From assembly GCA_024226935.1 (NCBI GenBank), contig JAAELK010000244.1, positions 1 through 40,708 of the forward strand: 40,708 nucleotides of DNA, in the 5' to 3' direction. Source of the DNA: Desulfobacteraceae bacterium (GTDB lineage Bacteria > Desulfobacterota > Desulfobacteria > Desulfobacterales > Desulfobacteraceae). A model generated the notes under the pieces. That model had not been told where the DNA came from. It made no database searches and worked only from the letters and a program-made list of their open reading frames with translations. A program made the translations under genes and the position numbers. Below are positions 1-9,293 of this stretch, piece by piece; position 1 is the first letter of the stretch, and each line of letters opens with the position of its first letter.

Positions 1-405
1 AATCAAAATAATCAAGGTAATGATTTTTATTCTAAGCGAGGAAAACATTGCCACCCCCAGTTATTGACTGGTATCACAACCCCAAAAAAATCATCCGGTT
101 CAGGCGCAATTTCAAATTACGTTAAAAAAACCGGAATGGGTGAGATATATCACTTCAATTTATATTTGCGACATATGTTTTTTTAACACCCCCTGAAGCG
201 GAAATCAATATCTATAGTGATTGGCAAGAAAACGTTCCGAAAAATATCAATAGAAAAAGCAATCACCAAAAGACAAATCGATTATAGTATTCCTAACCTT
301 AAACGGTTAAAAGAGATATTATGGTTTCCGAACATATTTTTGCGATTTGCTCTATATACCAATGGCTGGATCCCCGCCGTGGTGGATTTAGATAAAAGCC
401 CTGTC
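1..405. other. non-coding upstream stretch
   Basis: I see no supportable gene on either strand here. A 77-codon frame from 217 to 450 opens with GTG, has no clear ribosome binding site, and overlaps the promoter at 406-434, so I treat it as chance. The stretch is AT-rich with several A-runs. I recognise no RNA gene or riboswitch. Confidence 0.5.
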
Positions 406-434
406 TTGACATTACCGCCTTTCTTTTTCATAAT
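406..434 (+). promoter_or_regulatory. predicted sigma70 promoter of the epimerase-MFS operon
   Basis: A perfect -35 box TTGACA (406-411) is followed after exactly 17 bp by CATAAT (429-434), five of six matches to the -10 consensus. Transcription would start near 441, about 90 nt before the first gene of the operon. The match and spacing are seen directly; activity is inferred. Confidence 0.6.
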
Positions 435-530
435 AGTCTACATTTCCTAAAAATTTGCTTTTAGATTGCTTTTGCATCATTTGTGAAAGGGTGCGTTTAT
501 AGGTTTTAAATATTTCAAACAGGATATGTG

Positions 531-1634
531 ATGAAACGAAAAATTCCTTTTGTTAAATATACCTTGAACGGCAATAATTTTGTGCTGGTGGATGAAACTC
601 AGAAACAACTGCTCTGTGAAATAGAAAAGATCAAATTTGCCAACCTGGCCACAAATATAAATTTTGGCGTAGGAGCGGACAATTTTTTAGTAATTCAACA
701 TTGCAACCGCAAAGCCTTCCACGAAATAAACCAGGAACATGATTACTGGCCCAAAGCCCCTGACCCGGAAGATGCGGATTTTATTTTCAGAATGTTTGAA
801 CCCGACGGAACCGAGGCCTTTTCCTGTGGAAACGGTCTGATGTGTATTGCCCATTATCTTTTCCAACGTTACGGCATTGAATCGGCCAGGATCGTCACAC
901 AAATTCCCACACCCACCCCTAAAACCAGAATTCTTGGAACGGAATCAGCACAAAAATCGGGTTGGGTAAATCTTGGGCCCCCGTCCAGGATTCCGGATAA
1001 CCTGTTCATCCAGAGCCCACCTGTGTTATATCATCAGGATATTCAAATGATCGACTCCCTTTCCATTTCATTTAGAGCCCATGATTTGGAACCATTTTCC
1101 AAAGAGACCCGCCTGGATCTCAAAGCCTACCTGACCTTTATCGGCGAGCCTCATATGGTAATATTTCCGGGCAATGATACCTATCTGGACGGATTTGAAC
1201 AAATCATTTTTCCATCCCCTAGAGGAATGAACTTTGGCAGCGTTAAAGACAAGCGAATCAATTTTAGCACCTGGCTTATAAATCAGATCGGTACGCGCAT
1301 CAACACCAGATATTTAAATCTGTTTCCGGCCGGGATAAATGTGAATTTTGTAAGGCCTGTGGAGAACAACGGTACCAATATACTGGAATACCGCTGTTTT
1401 GAACGGGGAATCAATCGGGAAACCCTTTCCTGCGGTACCGGGGCCCTGGCGATTTCCTATATTTCACGCCAATTGAATGTAACAGCTGCCAAAGAGACTA
1501 TTATCTGGCCGTACCAGTGCCGATTACAAAAGTCTAAGGCACAGGTTTATGTAAAGGAAAATAACGCCGACTGGATATTGCACGCGTATCCGACCAGACT
1601 TTTTGAAGGAAGTTTTGATTTCCATGGCAAATAA
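531..1634 (+). CDS. DapF-like diaminopimelate epimerase family protein, enlarged
   Basis: A member of the PLP-independent amino acid epimerase/racemase family, which inverts a stereocentre with two cysteines acting as base and acid. Both family signatures are visible: DGTEAFSCGNG with Cys99 and RETLSCGTGA with Cys301, plus the N-terminal LNGNNFVLVD strand and GEPHMVIF. At 367 residues it is about 90 longer than a housekeeping DapF (E. coli, 274), with extra sequence between the two halves. The ATG at 531 is preferred to the GTG at 528 because AGGA lies 6 nt upstream. It is first in an operon and overlaps the sensor-MFS gene by 11 nt. The neighbours are not lysine or peptidoglycan genes, so the substrate may be another amino acid, as for the DapF-like histidine racemase CntK of staphylopine synthesis. 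The family call is firm; the substrate is open. Confidence 0.8.
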   Translation: MKRKIPFVKYTLNGNNFVLVDETQKQLLCEIEKIKFANLATNINFGVGADNFLVIQHCNRKAFHEINQEHDYWPKAPDPEDADFIFRMFEPDGTEAFSCGNGLMCIAHYLFQRYGIESARIVTQIPTPTPKTRILGTESAQKSGWVNLGPPSRIPDNLFIQSPPVLYHQDIQMIDSLSISFRAHDLEPFSKETRLDLKAYLTFIGEPHMVIFPGNDTYLDGFEQIIFPSPRGMNFGSVKDKRINFSTWLINQIGTRINTRYLNLFPAGINVNFVRPVENNGTNILEYRCFERGINRETLSCGTGALAISYISRQLNVTAAKETIIWPYQCRLQKSKAQVYVKENNADWILHAYPTRLFEGSFDFHGK

Positions 1635-4116
1635 TTCCAAATTAAAATTCAGATCAAGTCCCAAGCGGAAAATATTTTTCCACGGGACCCTTCTTTTTAT
1701 TGTCGCCCTTGGGTTTAATGCCCTGTTTAACTATTCGACCCAGGGCAAACTGCAGAATGAATCTGACATATTGGGGGTACAAATTATCGGACAGGCCCTG
1801 GTACAGGACATCAGTCCCACCTCGGATCAAGCCCCCATGCCCGACCCCGCAGGAACACCTGCAAAACTTAAAAAAGCCCGGGATCGAATTGAATACGTCT
1901 ATTCAAAACCGACCGGGCCGGGGCAGACTATCAATCCAATAGTATCTATCCTTGGGCCTGACGGCCTATTGATATCAAGCACATCGGATACCAAATTGAT
2001 CAAACCGCCCGGCTTTCAACTATTGCCTCCTGACAAGACCCGGAAAAAAACATGGGACAGTCAGACGGTTTTCCTCGGGGATACTATGTATTTTCAGCAG
2101 CCCGTTCTGGATGGTCAGGACAATTGGGAGGGGAATATTCTGTTCTCTTTTGACAAACCCGGGCTGGCCGAATCTCAAAAAAAGCGGATACAAAAAAAGG
2201 GATATACCATTATAGTCTTTGTACTGGCCGGGACAGTCCTGCTTGTGTTTTTTCTGAACTTTGCAGTAAGAGGCGCCGGCAAGCAGCTACCCAAAAAAAA
2301 ATGCACCCTTACCATGTTTCTGATTATCGGGTCATTCCTGGTCCTTTTTTCAGGGATGAATACCCACAGCACCTGTCAGATTTTCATAGATAATTGTCAA
2401 CAAAAGGCAAGGATCAACCTTGCGATTGTGAAAGAAGAGATCGATTCCTTTTTAGCAACCGGCCTTACCCTTCAGGATTTTGAAAAAAAAGAAAACGCAC
2501 TGGGCTCTATCCTGACACCATATCCGGTCCTTGAAAAAATCAGCATTTTTAATAACAGCCGCGATCCTGTTCTGGAGTTGAAACAAAACAGGTCAGAGCT
2601 GTCTTCCGGGTGGCTTGGGTCGATGACCGATTTTTATTTATCAGCACAGTTCCTTTCAGCTCCGCCTCTGGCCATCGGAATCCATGATGATAAAAACAAA
2701 TGGATTCCCCTGGGCAACGTTTCCATCACCTTATCAAAGGATCAGATGACAAGGGAAATTAGCAATATAATAATGAATGCTCTGACGGTGGTGGCCATTT
2801 CAATTTTATTCCTGATCGAATTGCTCATCTTTATTTTCCATTTCATGGATCCGCCTGTCGAACCTGCAAAAAAGCGGCCTCAGGTCCACTATGGGCTGAT
2901 ACGGCCTGTCACCTTTTTATTTTTATTTGGCATTGATATTTCCATCTCTTTTATTCCACTCCATATGGAGACCTTGTATACGCCCCTGTTAGGTCTTTCC
3001 CGGGACACCGTCATAGGGCTGCCCATATCTGTGGAGTTTTTTTTCGTGGGTATTGCCATTTTTCTATGCGGTTTCTGGAATGACAGGCGAGGATGGTACG
3101 AACCTTTTCTAACCGGGCTGTTCCTCGCAGGTACGGGCGTTGTTTATTCCTGGCTGGCACCGGATGTCATCCACTTTATTCTTTCCAGGGCAGTTGTGGG
3201 AATCGGATACGGATTAACCCTGTTGGCAGCCCAGGGATTTGTCATCCAATTCAGTGACGAAAAAACCAAAGCACGAGCGTTTGCCCAGTTTATTTCAGGT
3301 TTGTATGCTGGCAGTATCTGCGGCGGAGCAACAGGTGCTCTTCTGGCCGAACAATTGGGTTATCGATGGGTATTTTGTATCGGCGCCCTTATCTTATACA
3401 GTATTATCGGGTATTCTTTGATTTTCATGCGCAGGGCCATGATTCGCCCTAAGCCAGCGGAACCTGCAAAAGATCACTCCCTTCCGTCTGGAAAAAAGGT
3501 GATTACCAAGTTTCTCCGGAACAGAATCGTGCTGAGTTTAATTTTCCTAAGCAGTCTGCCGGCCGCCATCACCGCCATCGGTTTTTTAAACTATTTCTGC
3601 CCGATTTACCTCAACCGCATCGGTGCCTCCCAGGCCACCATCGGCCGGATTCTCATGGTCTACGGTTTCAGCCTGATCTACCTGGGTCCCGTTATCGGCA
3701 GGTTTGTGGACAGATCCGATAATAAAAAGAATTATGTATTCATCGGCTGCATCTTAGGAAGCATTACCTTTCTCATGTTTATCTTTCTGGACGGCCTTGT
3801 CGCCACCACCGTTGCCGTATTTATGCTTGGTCTTTCCAATAGTTATATCATTGCATCCCAGAGTACCTATCTGTTAAAATTAAAGGCAACCCAGGCATTA
3901 GGACCCGGAAAAGCCATTGGAATATTCAGGGCCACCAGCAGGATAGGACAAGCCCTGGGCCCCATTATATTCAGCAGCCTTTTCCTTTCTGCCAACATCA
4001 GAGCAGGCATCATAAAGCTGGGTGCCGCATATCTTTTGACTGCCGTGCTATTCCTTATTTTTACCCGAAACGATTCAGCCCATTTACAAAGGCCCCATGA
4101 TGCCCCCCGCCCCTGA
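1624..4116 (+). CDS. MFS transporter with N-terminal tandem extracytoplasmic sensor-like domains
   Basis: A predicted 830-residue inner-membrane protein. Residues 14-34 form a membrane segment, followed by an extracytoplasmic region to about 190, a second membrane segment (about 195-215), a third (about 228-245), another extracytoplasmic region to about 380, and a fourth segment (about 385-410). The last 400 residues form a 12-helix major facilitator transporter with the loop-2/3 element FWNDRRG and the later element GRFVDRSD. The N-terminal half resembles Cache-type ligand-sensing modules in layout; I see no HAMP, kinase or phosphatase motif. The ATG at 1624 lies inside the end of the epimerase gene behind GAAGGA; a TTG at 1603 is a weaker start. 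The context suggests export or import of the product of the upstream epimerase, perhaps gated by a ligand. The MFS call is secure; the sensor role is inferred. Confidence 0.75.
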   Translation: MANNSKLKFRSSPKRKIFFHGTLLFIVALGFNALFNYSTQGKLQNESDILGVQIIGQALVQDISPTSDQAPMPDPAGTPAKLKKARDRIEYVYSKPTGPGQTINPIVSILGPDGLLISSTSDTKLIKPPGFQLLPPDKTRKKTWDSQTVFLGDTMYFQQPVLDGQDNWEGNILFSFDKPGLAESQKKRIQKKGYTIIVFVLAGTVLLVFFLNFAVRGAGKQLPKKKCTLTMFLIIGSFLVLFSGMNTHSTCQIFIDNCQQKARINLAIVKEEIDSFLATGLTLQDFEKKENALGSILTPYPVLEKISIFNNSRDPVLELKQNRSELSSGWLGSMTDFYLSAQFLSAPPLAIGIHDDKNKWIPLGNVSITLSKDQMTREISNIIMNALTVVAISILFLIELLIFIFHFMDPPVEPAKKRPQVHYGLIRPVTFLFLFGIDISISFIPLHMETLYTPLLGLSRDTVIGLPISVEFFFVGIAIFLCGFWNDRRGWYEPFLTGLFLAGTGVVYSWLAPDVIHFILSRAVVGIGYGLTLLAAQGFVIQFSDEKTKARAFAQFISGLYAGSICGGATGALLAEQLGYRWVFCIGALILYSIIGYSLIFMRRAMIRPKPAEPAKDHSLPSGKKVITKFLRNRIVLSLIFLSSLPAAITAIGFLNYFCPIYLNRIGASQATIGRILMVYGFSLIYLGPVIGRFVDRSDNKKNYVFIGCILGSITFLMFIFLDGLVATTVAVFMLGLSNSYIIASQSTYLLKLKATQALGPGKAIGIFRATSRIGQALGPIIFSSLFLSANIRAGIIKLGAAYLLTAVLFLIFTRNDSAHLQRPHDAPRP

Positions 4117-5689
4117 CAATGGAGCCCAATCCCGCAGCGCCCGATCCTACATGGATCTTGTGTGCAAATTTGCCCCCGCGGTCCAAAGGACATTGGACCG
4201 CAGGGGCCATGAGACCATTGCCGCGTTTACAAGGAACCATCCCTTTACCACTGGCCCCGGGGTTCAGGGAAAAGAAGATTTTTTCAGTATCGTCCATGAC
4301 TTTATACTTCCCCTGCTGGGACCGTCCATTGCCCGTCGGGCCCGGGCAGACCTTGAGGCCAGTCCTGTTCTGCTGACGGCCAACCACCATGGGGTGGATT
4401 TTTTCTCACAATCTGTTCAGGGAAGCCTTCTCTTTTCTTTGATGACACGCCGTCAGAACCCAAAAGCTTCCACCATTCCGGTAATGGCCTGTGCCAATAT
4501 CCCCCTGAACAATTTAACTTATCCCCGGGGAATTCTCATTTATCAGACAATGGCCAGCAACCTTGAAGAAATTCCCCATAAGCTGCCCCTGTTTTCCGAC
4601 AGGCTAAAATCTTCTGTTGTCAGTGCCACAGGCCCCATAGCCGAACCGCAGATTCAAAAGGCGTTGAAAAGGGTAGCCACCCACACCAAATGCATTTCGT
4701 CCACTATCTCAGACACCCTGGTTGATATTCTTGAAAACGTATATGCCGCTCCAGAAATTCAACACCTTTCTACGTATTCGGAACAATCCGTGGTCCTAAA
4801 CCATAAAATCTGGAAACGATTGTATTCAGATCCGCGTAAGGCACAGGATATGATTTATTTACCCCTTGAATCCATTGTGGCAAAGCTTCTTGAAATAGAT
4901 CTCCATGATCCCTCAAGTCTTATTTCGGTTCTCATGTTTGACCCCGATGTCAGGCAGGCGCTTATGACGGCCCTGGATGGCAGGCGTGCCTGCTGGCAGG
5001 AAGAAAAACTGAAACAGAGAATAGAAAAGGATCTTTGTATTCCGGGCATCAAAAGACAGTTAGACGGCTGCGGCACTCATTTTTTCTGGGGGGTGGATCC
5101 CCGGAACAGGCTTGTCCCCATGCATCTTACGACCTCGGGAGGCAATGATATGGCCCTGAAAGGAAAAGATGTAAAAGGCCAAATTTACCGGTTTTCCTTT
5201 GATCCCCGATCCATTAAATCCGCTTTAAGAAAAAAACTATTGATGCCCTCTCTTTTTACCTCCTACACAACCCTGTGCCTTGCCAGGGGAATCACCTGTA
5301 TGGGTGGATACTACCAAAGTGAATATCTGCCCATCATGCAAAAGGGCGTGGCAATGGCCCTTAAAAAGAAAAAGAGACATGACCAGACAGGTGCCTTGGT
5401 TGAAAAGATCAAAGCCGCTCATTATCTTTCCGTTATGCAAACGGTGATGACAACGGCAGACCCCTTTGGTCTGATCCCGGCAGGGCCGGTGGAAATTATC
5501 GCAGCAGGGGGGATGGGCAAAAAAGAGATGAGGAAGATCGAACAATTATCGGTGAGGGATGCCCATCTAGCCTCATTACTCGAAACAATCCCGGATGTGG
5601 TGCCTTACAACGAACAACCCAAGGATTGGCGACGAGATATTGCCGCCATCTGCCGGAAAACACTTACTGACAAGATTCTTGTCCTGTGA
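4097..5689 (+). CDS. unrecognised 530-aa protein of the epimerase-MFS operon
   Basis: I do not recognise this family. The protein appears soluble, with no signal peptide and no clear transmembrane segment, and is rich in His and Cys in places: TANHHGVDF near residue 95, GTHFFWGVDP near 325, CLARGITCMGGYY near 400. The ANHHGVD stretch recalls the NHxxxxD acyltransferase motif but the spacing is wrong. The start at 4097, or the adjacent ATG at 4100, follows AAAGG by 7 nt and overlaps the transporter gene by 20 nt, which implies translational coupling and a shared pathway. An enzyme acting between the epimerase and the methyltransferase is the simplest guess, but nothing in the sequence proves a reaction. 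Confidence 0.6.
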   Translation: MMPPAPDNGAQSRSARSYMDLVCKFAPAVQRTLDRRGHETIAAFTRNHPFTTGPGVQGKEDFFSIVHDFILPLLGPSIARRARADLEASPVLLTANHHGVDFFSQSVQGSLLFSLMTRRQNPKASTIPVMACANIPLNNLTYPRGILIYQTMASNLEEIPHKLPLFSDRLKSSVVSATGPIAEPQIQKALKRVATHTKCISSTISDTLVDILENVYAAPEIQHLSTYSEQSVVLNHKIWKRLYSDPRKAQDMIYLPLESIVAKLLEIDLHDPSSLISVLMFDPDVRQALMTALDGRRACWQEEKLKQRIEKDLCIPGIKRQLDGCGTHFFWGVDPRNRLVPMHLTTSGGNDMALKGKDVKGQIYRFSFDPRSIKSALRKKLLMPSLFTSYTTLCLARGITCMGGYYQSEYLPIMQKGVAMALKKKKRHDQTGALVEKIKAAHYLSVMQTVMTTADPFGLIPAGPVEIIAAGGMGKKEMRKIEQLSVRDAHLASLLETIPDVVPYNEQPKDWRRDIAAICRKTLTDKILVL

Positions 5690-5744
5690 CCCACTGACCC
5701 AAATATTACAAAGACATACAACAGGCTGATGAAAGGGGAACAAC

Positions 5745-6383
5745 ATGTCATTTAAAAAAATTATAAACACAACTAAAACTCATTATTCAAAACAAGTAAA
5801 AAACCACGGCACCAATTACAAGGGGGTTGACTGGGGGTCTGACCAGGGACAAAAAATCAGGTTTGAACAAATTTTAAAGTTCATTGATCTTAAAGATATC
5901 GAATCCATCATCGACTATGGCTGCGGGTACGGTGCTTTATTGGATGTCCTTGTCCAACGAGGGTTTAAGGGGCGCTACCAAGGATATGATATTTCAGACA
6001 TCATGATTTCAAAGGCCTTGGAAAAATATGGATCTGACAAGCCGAATACCGTTTTCACATCGGACGATAAAAAACTGGGTCAGGCGGATATTACCGTGAC
6101 CAGCGGAATATTTAATGTAAAATTGAACACGCCGGATGATCAATGGGCCCCTTATATCCTCCATACCCTTGAAAAGATTGTAGGCGTAAGCCGCAAGGGA
6201 ATCGTCTTCAACATGTTGAGCGCTTATACGCAGCCCAATGCCAGGCAAGCGGATCTATACTATGCAGACCCCAGGGATATTTTCGATTTTTGCATGAAAC
6301 ACTTTTCAACGTCAGTGTCTCTTTCCCACGATTATCCGTTAAATGATTTTACTGTTTTTGTAAGGCTTGTGCCGAAGAATTGA
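5745..6383 (+). CDS. class I SAM-dependent methyltransferase
   Basis: A 212-residue protein with the Rossmann-type motif I IIDYGCGYGALL at about 55-66, an acidic strand-2 end (GYDIS, about 84-88), and a motif resembling the post-I region around the TSGIFNVKLN stretch. It should transfer a methyl group from S-adenosylmethionine to a substrate that cannot be read from sequence. It lies 55 nt after the 530-aa gene, behind an AAAGGGG ribosome site, and probably belongs to the same transcript. It faces the end of the convergent substrate-binding gene 10 nt away, with no obvious terminator hairpin between them. Confidence 0.75.
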   Translation: MSFKKIINTTKTHYSKQVKNHGTNYKGVDWGSDQGQKIRFEQILKFIDLKDIESIIDYGCGYGALLDVLVQRGFKGRYQGYDISDIMISKALEKYGSDKPNTVFTSDDKKLGQADITVTSGIFNVKLNTPDDQWAPYILHTLEKIVGVSRKGIVFNMLSAYTQPNARQADLYYADPRDIFDFCMKHFSTSVSLSHDYPLNDFTVFVRLVPKN

Positions 6384-6393
6384 ACACCGTAAA

Positions 6394-7539
6394 TCACTTG
6401 ATGTCGCGATAAATTTCATCGGCCGCCGCAATAATATCCGCATGAAGATAAAACCCTATAATTTCAGCTGTTTTAATATTCATGGCAACGGACTCTTCAT
6501 CCTCAAATATCTGGTTTAACTCCCGGGGCTTGGCACCGTTGAATATCCGGGCCAATAGTAAAGCAAAGTGGCGGCCGACCGGTTTAAATCCCCTCTTTTT
6601 AAAAATACTCAGCAAAACCCCCTGCCTCACCTCGCCTGCTCCCTGCTGTGAAAAGGTGGGAATTTTTTTATCAAGGGTGATACTGACCAGTTTCGGAATG
6701 GTCTTTGAGTTGACTCCTCCCTGCTCGGTAATGTAGATGGCATCGGCCTGGCCGGCCAGTTTTTCAAAACAGTCAATCACACTTTTTCCTGCTGTTTCCT
6801 GATCGGCAATATCACTTAGGGTAAAACATTTCACCACTTCAAATCCCTTTTCCCGAGCTACTTTTTCAACGGTGTCAACGGCGGCGTAGCTTCTGCCCTC
6901 AACAGTATCTTCAAACGCCAGTCCCAGTTTTTCAAACCTCACCATTTCATAAAAGAGACTGATCTGGTGTTCGTGCAGCAAGGGATCAACCCGGGCATAG
7001 ATATGATCCAGGCCCGAATCTTCATTACTTTTTATAATGCCGGCATATACCGGATCACTGGTGGACACGATGATGGTCTTCACCCCGTGAAGGTCGTTGG
7101 CAAGGTCCTTGCCGGCCCACGTCCCCATTGCAATCATCAAATCAATATCTTTTTTTGTGGAAAGGCGGTGAATCAGTTTCTTTCCATTGGCCTGCCTTAG
7201 TGCCTGGTCCCAGCCAGAGGAATAAAAACCCGTTGCTATAAAATTGATGTATGGGGATTTGATATGGGTTGAAAGCCATTCCCACAGCAGTTCGGTCCGA
7301 TGATCCCCGAACTGCGGGATAGACTTTTTTTCAATCCATCCAAGATCCATTAATCCCTGTACTATGGCAATAAGAGACTGGTTGTAGCTTATGAAATCCC
7401 CCCCCTGATAATATCCGATATTCCATTTTTCCCTATTGTTTGTAACAGGGGTGGTGGGAAAGGTTTCGCCTTTATTTGCATGGACGTCAATAGTCACCAT
7501 GAACACGATCAGGATCAGGATTCTCAGTATCGACCGCAT
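6394..7539 (-). CDS. secreted ABC-type substrate-binding protein (ABC_sub_bind family), copy 2
   Basis: A 381-residue protein with a cleavable-type signal peptide (MRSILRILILIVFMVTIDVHA), then WNIGYYQGG and a two-lobed periplasmic binding-protein fold. DLMIAMGTWAGKDLAN, TIIVSTSDPVYAGI and ADAIYITEQGGVNS are hallmark segments of the ABC_sub_bind family. The ATG at 7539 has GGGAG 8 nt upstream and places the signal peptide at the N-terminus; a longer frame to 7569 adds ten unlikely residues. It lies 37 nt after a paralogue on the same strand, probably in one transcript. No cognate permease or ATPase is adjacent, so it may feed a distant transporter or act as a sensor subunit. Confidence 0.8.
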   Translation of the reverse strand: MRSILRILILIVFMVTIDVHANKGETFPTTPVTNNREKWNIGYYQGGDFISYNQSLIAIVQGLMDLGWIEKKSIPQFGDHRTELLWEWLSTHIKSPYINFIATGFYSSGWDQALRQANGKKLIHRLSTKKDIDLMIAMGTWAGKDLANDLHGVKTIIVSTSDPVYAGIIKSNEDSGLDHIYARVDPLLHEHQISLFYEMVRFEKLGLAFEDTVEGRSYAAVDTVEKVAREKGFEVVKCFTLSDIADQETAGKSVIDCFEKLAGQADAIYITEQGGVNSKTIPKLVSITLDKKIPTFSQQGAGEVRQGVLLSIFKKRGFKPVGRHFALLLARIFNGAKPRELNQIFEDEESVAMNIKTAEIIGFYLHADIIAAADEIYRDIK

Positions 7540-7576
7540 ATTGATTGCTCCCGGACAAAGTGTTATCATCTAATCT

Positions 7577-8728
7577 TTAAGGATTTTTTATTTCCGTAAA
7601 AATTTCATCCGCAGCCCCCAAAAGGACCATGGGAGGATCAAACCCGATTATTTGTGCGGTTTTCAGATTGATGGCCACTTTTGGCGGCCCTTCGAAAACC
7701 TGGTTCAGCTGGCGGGGTTTTGCGCCGTTGAAAACCATGGCCATCATTTGGGCATGGTATAGCCCCACATACTTGAAATTGGCGTGGGAAATACTGACAA
7801 GAAAACCGTATTGAACTTCCTGTGAACCAGATTGAGAAAACGTCGGTATCCTGTGGGAATTTGCGATTTCAACAAGTTTTGGTATAGTGATCGAATTTAC
7901 CCCGCCCTGGAGTGTAACATAGATGGCATCCACCTGTTTAACCAATTTTTCAAAACAGGCAATCACACTTTTGCCTGCCTCATTCTGGTTTGCAATATCG
8001 CTCTTGGTAAAGCATGGAACGATTTCAAATCCTTTATCCTTGGATAGTTTTTCAATGACGTTAAGAGCGGCATAGCTTCGACCGTCCACTGAATCTTCAT
8101 AGGCAACGCCCAATTTTTTAAACTTGATGATATCGTAGAAAATTTGTACCTGGCGTTCATACCTGGTTGGATCGACATGGGCACTGATATGATCATAGCC
8201 GGAATCCTCATTACTTTTCACAATGCCCGCCCCCACGGCGTCGCTGGCCGTCAGAACCAGGGTCGGGGTGGTGTGCCGGTTGTTAGCAAGATCCTTTCCG
8301 GCCCAAGTTCCCACGGCAAGCATCAGGTCTATGTCTTTTTTCTGATTTAGACGGGTAATGATTTTTTCAACGGTTTTCGCTCTCAGGTCATCGTCCCACT
8401 TTGAACTATAGTGGGCATCTTTGACAAACTCAAGAAAATCACTTTTCATTTCAGTGGCGAGCCAGTTCCAAATCTTTGTGGTAAACTCACCCTTATCTAC
8501 GGGAATATTGGCTTTTTCGATCCACCCAAGTTCCATAAGCCCTTTAATAGTGGCAATGAACACCCCTTTATAGTCATAATATTCACCCCCCTCATAATAC
8601 CCGATCCGCCATTTTTCCCCGTTATTTTTCACCGGCTGGGTGCTGAAATCCGAAGCCATTGCAAATCCGCTAAAAATGCACATCAGCGCCATTGGGACAA
8701 TAATCAGATGTATGCCAAGTCTTTTCAT
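7577..8728 (-). CDS. secreted ABC-type substrate-binding protein (ABC_sub_bind family), copy 1
   Basis: A 383-residue paralogue of the downstream gene. It has a signal peptide ending near FAMA-SD, then WRIGYYEGGEYYDYKG and the same family segments (DLMLAVGTWAGKDLAN, TLVLTASDAVGAGI, VDAIYVTLQGGVNS). The start at 8728 is set by GGAGG 8 nt upstream; a frame to 8749 adds seven residues before the signal peptide and is rejected. Periplasmic binding of a small organic ligand is expected. The two copies align over their full length, so they arose by tandem duplication and may have split ligand specificity. Confidence 0.82.
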   Translation of the reverse strand: MKRLGIHLIIVPMALMCIFSGFAMASDFSTQPVKNNGEKWRIGYYEGGEYYDYKGVFIATIKGLMELGWIEKANIPVDKGEFTTKIWNWLATEMKSDFLEFVKDAHYSSKWDDDLRAKTVEKIITRLNQKKDIDLMLAVGTWAGKDLANNRHTTPTLVLTASDAVGAGIVKSNEDSGYDHISAHVDPTRYERQVQIFYDIIKFKKLGVAYEDSVDGRSYAALNVIEKLSKDKGFEIVPCFTKSDIANQNEAGKSVIACFEKLVKQVDAIYVTLQGGVNSITIPKLVEIANSHRIPTFSQSGSQEVQYGFLVSISHANFKYVGLYHAQMMAMVFNGAKPRQLNQVFEGPPKVAINLKTAQIIGFDPPMVLLGAADEIFTEIKNP

Positions 8729-9062
8729 TGGTTTTTCCTCCCTGATCATGTATCGTCATACGGTTACCGATGGCCTGTACCCCAAACGGTAAACAGCATT
8801 TCACCGATTTATCCACTAAGTAACCTAATCCACGCCTCAATGGAAATGGTGTATCTTTGTTTTTAATCTTATGGATTCATTTATCTCACCTTAATTTTTA
8901 CCACCATCACCCGACAAAGACAATGCAATTTTACCCAAATCCACCACCTATTTTTTTGTACACCCGTCCAAAGGTAATTCGAGGGATTTTTTTTGGGGTG
9001 GGAGATTACTTCACCGATTGAACAGCCCTTTGGGCTCCATTTCCCTGATTATTGTGGGGGGA

Positions 9063-9136
9063 TGTTATATCTAACTGCTTAAAAATGTTATAAGTTGGTC
9101 GGAAAACTCTTTACAACTGGTTTACACTGGATAACA
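9063..9136 (+). repeat. candidate prophage left end with transposase-site-like repeats
   Basis: TGTTAT occurs at 9063-9068 and 9086-9091, its inverse ATAACA at 9131-9136, and TTTACAACTGG (9110-9120) is followed at once by TTTACACTGG (9121-9130). Mu ends carry several transposase binding sites in both orientations and begin with TG. These repeats are the best local match to that pattern, but the exact terminus is not proven. Confidence 0.3.
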
Positions 9137-9274
9137 AAAGTGTGATTTTCAAAACTGTTTTGATGAACTTTAAATTTGTTTTTTTCTTGTAAGCAATCTG
9201 CATTATTTCATTTCATAAATCCTACCTTAATTAAATCTCATTCTTTTTTTTCAATTAAAAATTCAAATCATTAA

Positions 9275-9293
9275 TACCTTATATATAAAGGTA
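9275..9293 (-). terminator. possible weak hairpin after the leftward 77-aa gene
   Basis: TACCTT and AAGGTA pair across a 7-nt ATATATA centre, 18 nt beyond the stop codon of the leftward 77-aa gene. The stem is short and AT-rich with no good U-tract, so termination is only possible. Confidence 0.25.

Noticed and set aside
217-450. 77-codon plus-strand frame in the upstream region
   Set aside because: GTG start, no ribosome site, odd hydrophobic end, and it runs over a near-consensus promoter.
4370-4410. NHxxxxD acyltransferase motif in the 530-aa protein
   Set aside because: The ANHHGVD spacing is one residue short and no other acyltransferase motif follows.
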